From assembly GCA_910577335.1 (NCBI GenBank), contig CAJTMJ010000018.1:15266-79265 (forward strand): a stretch of DNA of 64,000 nt, read 5' to 3'. This document shows positions 60,019-64,000 of this stretch, in pieces (within the stretch, counting starts at the first letter, position 1; each line of letters opens with the position of its first letter). The DNA comes from an uncultured Duncaniella sp. (GTDB taxonomy: Bacteria; Bacteroidota; Bacteroidia; Bacteroidales; Muribaculaceae). The notes under the pieces were generated by a model. That model made no database searches. It saw nothing but the letters and a program-made list of their open reading frames with translations, and was not told where the DNA came from. Position numbers and translations under genes: made by a program.

Positions 60019-60713
60019 CCTAACACGTTGTTCTTTGGTTTTGTCGCTTGAAAATCTTTAATATAATTAGGCACACTGTATGCTATGTCAAGAAAGTCGC
60101 GTTGCGAGTATGCTTTTTCAGCAAGCGCAATCATGTCAATGGCAAGAGGGACTATATCGGGTATGAATTTGGCATTGGGTGAGGTTATTACATCCTTCGC
60201 TTTATCGCTGCCGTTGCCGAAGAAGAGTACATTTGCGTTGTCGGCAAGGATATCTGAATAACTGTTTTCGTCGAGAATCAACGGCTGCTGAGGCATCACA
60301 TCCTCCAATGCAAAGTCGTAGGCAGCAGTGTACACCTCCATGCGTCTTGCGTCGATCATCGGCACGAATATTTCATCACCTTGCAGTTCCTGAGTGAACA
60401 TTACCTGACACGCCATGATTTTAAGCGTGTTGATACCTATGAGCGGAATGTCCAGGGCGTATGCAAGACCTTTTGCCTCCGATAAACCGATGCGCAGACC
60501 GGTATAGCTTCCGGGACCCATCGACACAGCCACGGCTTCAAGTTTAAGCTCTTTTTCGGCTGCGAAATCAAGACAATATTTTATATAGTCGCTGAGGAGT
60601 CCGGCATGATTGCGTCCATCCATATCTTCCTGATGGGCAAGTACCATACCTTCAGCGGTCAATGCCACTGAACATACATTGGTTGAAGTTTCTATATTGA
60701 GTATAACAGCCAT
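60015..60713 (-). CDS. tsaB: tRNA threonylcarbamoyladenosine biosynthesis protein TsaB
   Basis: From ATG 60713 the protein has 232 residues. The ASKHA-fold motifs LNIETSTNVCSVAL and VSMGPGSYTGLRIGLSEAKGLAYA are the TsaB signature. It partners TsaD and TsaE in t6A synthesis at tRNA position 37. The frame extends to 60743, but that start sits on top of the promoter (minus-strand TAACTTTG at 60748-60741, TSS near 60734), so it is rejected. MtaB at 17 kb acts on the product of this pathway. Confidence 0.93.
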   Translation of the reverse strand: MAVILNIETSTNVCSVALTAEGMVLAHQEDMDGRNHAGLLSDYIKYCLDFAAEKELKLEAVAVSMGPGSYTGLRIGLSEAKGLAYALDIPLIGINTLKIMACQVMFTQELQGDEIFVPMIDARRMEVYTAAYDFALEDVMPQQPLILDENSYSDILADNANVLFFGNGSDKAKDVITSPNAKFIPDIVPLAIDMIALAEKAYSQRDFLDIAYSVPNYIKDFQATKPKNNVLG

Positions 60714-60740
60714 CGCACAAATAATTATGAAAATGTCACA

Positions 60741-60778
60741 CAAAGTTACTCGTTTATCACGAGAAAATTGTAATTTTG
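60741..60778. promoter_or_regulatory. Divergent promoters for tsaB and yicC
   Basis: The minus strand TAACTTTG (60748-60741) drives tsaB. The plus strand TAATTTTG (60771-60778) drives yicC, with TSS near 60785. Neither has an exact -33 box. Confidence 0.55.
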
Positions 60779-60832
60779 TGGGAAAAATTATATCGTGCTG
60801 CCTAAGCGGGACGGGATTTAAACACAGTCAGT

Positions 60833-61708
60833 ATGTTGTACTCAATGACCGGATTCGGGAAATCGGTGAAAGAGATTCCCGGCAAGAAAATCACAGTTGA
60901 AATAAAATCTCTTAACAGCAAGCAGATTGACATAGCGGCAAGGGTGCCGTCATCGTTGCGTGAATATGAATTACAGATGCGAAATAATTTGGTTCATATT
61001 CTCGAACGCGGAAAAGTAGATCTGACTGTTTATGTCGAATCAGTCACTGCTGAAGCTTCGATGCGTTTCAACATTCCTGTGCTTGAGACATATAAGAATG
61101 AGGTTAAATCCATGGCTCAAGCTTTGGGTATTCCCGAGCCTTCCGATTGGTATAATGTGCTTCTACGGTTCCCTGATGTCATGAGGTCGGATGTCACAGG
61201 CGAGGCTGACGCTTCGGAAGTGGAGGATGTGATGAAAACTCTCGATGAAGCGGTTCAGTCGCTGATGAATTTCCGCCGCACAGAAGGGGAGAAGCTTGAA
61301 GCTTTCTTCACTGTGCGTATTGAAAAGATTCGCAATCTGCTTTCCCAGATACCTCAATATGAAAATGAGCGTATAGTCCGTATCCGTGCAAGAATGGAAG
61401 AAGGGCTGTCGAAAATACACTCGGTTGACTATGATAAGTCACGCCTTGAACAGGAATTGTTCTTCTACATTGAGAAACTGGATGTGAATGAGGAGAAACA
61501 GCGTCTGTCACAGCACCTCAATTATTTTATGGAGACCATGAATGGTCCTAAGGGTCAAGGTAAGAAGCTCGGGTTTATAACTCAGGAGATAGGACGAGAG
61601 ATCAACACTCTCGGCTCAAAGAGCAATCATGCCGAGATGCAGAAACTCGTGGTCCAGATGAAGGACGAGCTTGAGCAGATAAAAGAACAGGTGCTAAACG
61701 TGATGTAA
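60833..61708 (+). CDS. YicC-family endoribonuclease
   Basis: The 291-residue protein starts MLYSMTGFGKS, the family hallmark, and ends with the conserved block FITQEIGREINTLGSKSNHAEMQKLVVQMKDELEQIKEQVLNVM. E. coli YicC is reported as an endoribonuclease affecting small RNA stability. The gene sits immediately before gmk, a conserved pairing. It is well supported as YicC; its RNA substrate here is unknown. Confidence 0.93.
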   Translation: MLYSMTGFGKSVKEIPGKKITVEIKSLNSKQIDIAARVPSSLREYELQMRNNLVHILERGKVDLTVYVESVTAEASMRFNIPVLETYKNEVKSMAQALGIPEPSDWYNVLLRFPDVMRSDVTGEADASEVEDVMKTLDEAVQSLMNFRRTEGEKLEAFFTVRIEKIRNLLSQIPQYENERIVRIRARMEEGLSKIHSVDYDKSRLEQELFFYIEKLDVNEEKQRLSQHLNYFMETMNGPKGQGKKLGFITQEIGREINTLGSKSNHAEMQKLVVQMKDELEQIKEQVLNVM

Positions 61709-61722
61709 TCAGAAGGACAGAG

Positions 61723-62292
61723 ATGAAAGGTAAGATCATTATAATTTCCGCACCGTCGGGTTGTGGTAAGTCTACAATTATCAACGCCTTGTTGGAACGG
61801 GGTGAGATTGATATGCAGTTCTCTATCTCAGCCACTAACCGTCCGCCTCGTGAGGGTGAACAGCATGGGGTTAATTATTACTTTCTTACTGACGATGAAT
61901 TCCGCAACTATATTTCACAGGATGCTTTTGTGGAATATGAGGAAGTATATCCGGGCAGGTTTTACGGCACTCTCAAAAGCGAGATTTCACGTATCACTGA
62001 CGAAGGTCACAATGTGATTCTCGACATTGATGTGAAAGGTGGCGTGAATGTCAAGAGAATGTTTGGTGAAAAAGCCATAAGCATATTCATCGAGCCACCG
62101 AGTGTTGAAACTCTCCGGCAGCGTTTAGTCAACCGTGCCACCGATCCGGAAGACGCCATTAATCAGCGTGTGGCAAAAGCTGAGTATGAGATTTCGTTTG
62201 CTCCTGAATTTGATGTCACTGTTATCAACGATGATCTGCAGGAGGCGATATCGCAAGTTGACAGTGTGATCAAGGGATTTATAGCAAGTTAA
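61723..62292 (+). CDS. gmk: Guanylate kinase
   Basis: The 189-residue kinase phosphorylates GMP to GDP. The P-loop SAPSGCGKSTI lies at residues 7-17, and the GMP-binding region (SISATNRPPREGE, FVEYEEVYPGRFYGT) follows, then the ILDIDVKGG motif. It begins 14 bp after yicC and is followed by nadD, so it belongs to a nucleotide/cofactor operon. Confidence 0.96.
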   Translation: MKGKIIIISAPSGCGKSTIINALLERGEIDMQFSISATNRPPREGEQHGVNYYFLTDDEFRNYISQDAFVEYEEVYPGRFYGTLKSEISRITDEGHNVILDIDVKGGVNVKRMFGEKAISIFIEPPSVETLRQRLVNRATDPEDAINQRVAKAEYEISFAPEFDVTVINDDLQEAISQVDSVIKGFIAS

Positions 62293-62321
62293 ACACAGTA
62301 TTTAATTATCCGTTTTCTCAA

Positions 62322-62903
62322 ATGATTATCGGGATTCTGGGAGGGTCATTCAACCCTGTTCATATCGGACATTTGATGCTGGCAAGCTATCTTCAGCAAT
62401 TCTGTGGCTTCGATGAGGTATGGCTCAACCTGTCACCTCTGAATCCGCTGAAATCCAATCCTGAAGAGTTGATTCCTGACGTGCAGCGCCTTGCCATGCT
62501 CGATTTGGCTATAGGTGACACCAAAGGTTTGAAAGTTTGCGACATAGAACTTTCCATGCCGAAGCCGTCATATACCATTAATACTCTCCGTTATCTCGAG
62601 AAACGCTATCCGCGTCATCAGTTTAAGCTTATAATCGGTAGTGATAACTGGAAGATTTTCGATCATTGGAAAGATTCGGAGGCTATACTCTCTGATTTCG
62701 GTGTGGTGATATATCCACGTCCCGGTTATCCTGTGGGGACAGTGTATGATGATGGTGTGGATGTGGTAAATGCTCCCACCGCCGATATTTCAAGTACGTT
62801 TATCCGTAAGGCGCTTTCCAGAGGGAAGGATATGAACTATTTTCTCCCGGCAGGTGTCTATGACTATATAAAGAAAAACGAATTGTATGGAACTAAACAC
62901 TAA
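62322..62903 (+). CDS. nadD: Nicotinate-nucleotide adenylyltransferase
   Basis: The 193-residue enzyme makes nicotinate adenine dinucleotide in NAD synthesis. The nucleotidyltransferase motifs GGSFNPVHIGHLMLA and ISSTFIRKAL are intact. It overlaps the next gene by 17 bp. Confidence 0.95.
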   Translation: MIIGILGGSFNPVHIGHLMLASYLQQFCGFDEVWLNLSPLNPLKSNPEELIPDVQRLAMLDLAIGDTKGLKVCDIELSMPKPSYTINTLRYLEKRYPRHQFKLIIGSDNWKIFDHWKDSEAILSDFGVVIYPRPGYPVGTVYDDGVDVVNAPTADISSTFIRKALSRGKDMNYFLPAGVYDYIKKNELYGTKH

Positions 62904-63417
62904 TTCAATAGCATTCATAGGTCTGTGTAATGAATATTGCCTTGCGGTGGAGAATGCGCGTGAGACTCAGTTGCGTGATTTCGTGGCTTCAATGTTACGG
63001 TTGTTGCCGAGAATATACATTGCAGCTACTGACCTGACGGTTACCCGTCCTATCGAGGAAGATGACGAACCGTATCTCGACAGTTATCTTGACGAGGATT
63101 ACTATGAGTCCGTGCGTCGTGAGATAGAGTCACTGCTTGGAGCCGATGACGTGTATCTTGAAGTGTTTGAAGAGGATATGAAGTATTCCGATACCCCTAT
63201 AGGAGCGAGCATTGCGGAAGGTATTTCGGATATATTCCAAGTGCTATACAATTTCATCACTATGGTGCGTGAAGCTCCGTCAGAGACTATCGACAGGGCG
63301 CTTGTGGCGGTCAAAGATGATTTTGACAGCTATTGGAGTCAGAAACTGTGCAATCTTTTGCGCCCTCTCAACCATCTGCGCTATAAAGTTTCCGACGAGG
63401 AAGAGGATGATTTTTAA
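62887..63417 (+). CDS. DUF5063-family protein
   Basis: This 176-residue acidic, soluble protein is all-helical in appearance. DSYLDEDYYESVRREIESLLG and the ending SYWSQKLCNLLRPLNHLRY are typical of DUF5063 in Bacteroidetes. Function is unknown. It starts 17 bp before the nadD stop, so it is coupled to nadD and perhaps involved in the same operon. No catalytic motif was found. Confidence 0.8.
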   Translation: MELNTNSIAFIGLCNEYCLAVENARETQLRDFVASMLRLLPRIYIAATDLTVTRPIEEDDEPYLDSYLDEDYYESVRREIESLLGADDVYLEVFEEDMKYSDTPIGASIAEGISDIFQVLYNFITMVREAPSETIDRALVAVKDDFDSYWSQKLCNLLRPLNHLRYKVSDEEEDDF

Positions 63418-63449
63418 AGAGCTTGAACAACAATCTAACGTTATAAAAT

Positions 63450-63914
63450 ATGTCTATATTAAAAGAGAATTTGCCGGTGGCATTTTGCAGTGACCATGCC
63501 GGCTATGAAATGAAGATGATGCTTGAGGGATATTTTGATTCTATGGGTATCAAGTATAAGGATTTTGGAACATTCTCGGCTGACAGCTGTGATTATGCCG
63601 ATTTCGCTCATCCATGTGCTACTGCCGTTGAGAATGGCGAATGTTATCCCGGGATAGCGCTCTGCGGTTCAGGTAACGGTATCGGTATGACCCTCAACAA
63701 GCATCAGGGCATACGTGCCGCTTTGTGCTGGAATGTGGAGCTTGCGGAACTTGCCCGCCGTCATAACGATGCCAACGTATTGGTGCTTCCCGCTCGTTTC
63801 ATTGATAATGTGATGGCTATAAACATTGTCGAAAAATTCCTTGAAACACCTTTTGACGGAGGTCGCCACGCCAAACGTATCGCCAAAATCCCCGTTGACA
63901 GCAAGTGCGAATAA
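63450..63914 (+). CDS. rpiB: Ribose-5-phosphate isomerase B
   Basis: The 154-residue RpiB/LacAB-type isomerase interconverts ribose-5-phosphate and ribulose-5-phosphate. The N-terminal CSDHAGYEMK, the active-site Cys in LCGSGNGIGMTLNKHQGIRAALC and the NDANVLVLPARF segment fit the family. It is the last gene of the window's operon and is followed by a terminator. An alternative allose-6-phosphate or galactose-6-phosphate isomerase role is less likely. Confidence 0.93.
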   Translation: MSILKENLPVAFCSDHAGYEMKMMLEGYFDSMGIKYKDFGTFSADSCDYADFAHPCATAVENGECYPGIALCGSGNGIGMTLNKHQGIRAALCWNVELAELARRHNDANVLVLPARFIDNVMAINIVEKFLETPFDGGRHAKRIAKIPVDSKCE

Positions 63915-63950
63915 TCCGTTATTTACATATATAATATAAGAGAAGAATGG

Positions 63951-63981
63951 GGCTGTGTCAAAATAGGCGCAGCCTCTTTTT
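63951..63981 (+). terminator. Intrinsic terminator after rpiB
   Basis: GGCTGTGT (63951-63958) pairs with GCGCAGCC (63967-63974) including two wobble pairs, followed by TCTTTTTTG. It closes the yicC-to-rpiB unit. Confidence 0.8.
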
Positions 63982-64000
63982 TGTGGCATTGATGTTTTGA

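Noticed and set aside
1..64000. tRNA, rRNA, CRISPR arrays, transposases, phage genes, riboswitches
   Set aside because: No recognisable clover-leaf genes, repeat-spacer arrays, transposase motifs or known riboswitch cores were seen on either strand by eye.

Overview
The window looks like a chromosomal segment of a gut-type member of the order Bacteroidales, most likely Muribaculaceae or a close relative. This is inferred from the sequence: many genes follow the Bacteroidetes promoter form (TAnnTTTG at -7, often a TTG/TTTG box 19 bp upstream), Shine-Dalgarno sites are weak, and family-typical genes occur together (type III glutamine synthetase, DapL, long amidophosphoribosyltransferase, DUF4835/PorD, DUF5063, DUF6377, LptD-like OstA protein, class I men genes). 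There are no rRNA or tRNA genes, no CRISPR array, no insertion sequence and no phage. Nearly everything is core metabolism and envelope biology.

Layout. 1-11.6 kb: a truncated 23S rRNA pseudouridine synthase with a very long RQGGYNN-type repeat arm, a Na+-dependent amino-acid transporter, glycogen branching enzyme, a partial menaquinone cluster (menB-menC-menE), a flippase-like membrane protein, an NfeD-type membrane serine protease and kdsB. 11.6-18.8 kb: gdhA and serB transcribed from back-to-back promoters, a small DUF4293 membrane protein, surE, then a reverse operon of lrp, mtaB and a family 2 glycosyltransferase. 19-30.6 kb: envelope block with LptD, a small outer-membrane barrel, an ECF sigma factor with a putative anti-sigma factor and a Spy/CpxP-like periplasmic protein, and a 1900-residue alpha-2-macroglobulin that seems to have lost its thioester. 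30.7-41.6 kb: accessory block with a DUF6377 sensor-regulator, a 700-bp intergenic region holding two promoter-terminator units (small RNA candidates), a lipoprotein, a PCMD lipoprotein plus barrel pair, a double-receiver/ATP-grasp fusion of unknown function, and a GH28 pectinase-like protein.

41.8-50.1 kb: dapF-dapL (lysine/peptidoglycan precursor), glnN, the long purF-like amidotransferase, an unknown secreted protein and an EamA transporter that overlaps it tail to tail. 50.1-52.3 kb is a visibly AT-richer patch with a SanA-like protein, an unknown membrane protein and a decayed small gene. 52.3-64 kb: dense housekeeping run: dnaN, a DEDDh exonuclease, coaBC, porD-like, recN, rlmB on the plus strand; tsaB and a THUMP-like methyltransferase on the minus strand; then yicC, gmk, nadD, DUF5063 and rpiB, closed by an intrinsic terminator.

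The least explained items are the REC-REC-ATP-grasp fusion (37130-40162), the two unannotated short transcription units at 32.5-33.04 kb, the frameshifted relic before dnaN, the GH28 protein whose usual catalytic-site histidine is alanine and whose promoter sits between perfect inverted repeats, and the thioester-less macroglobulin. Nothing here was checked against a database; family names come from motif recognition.
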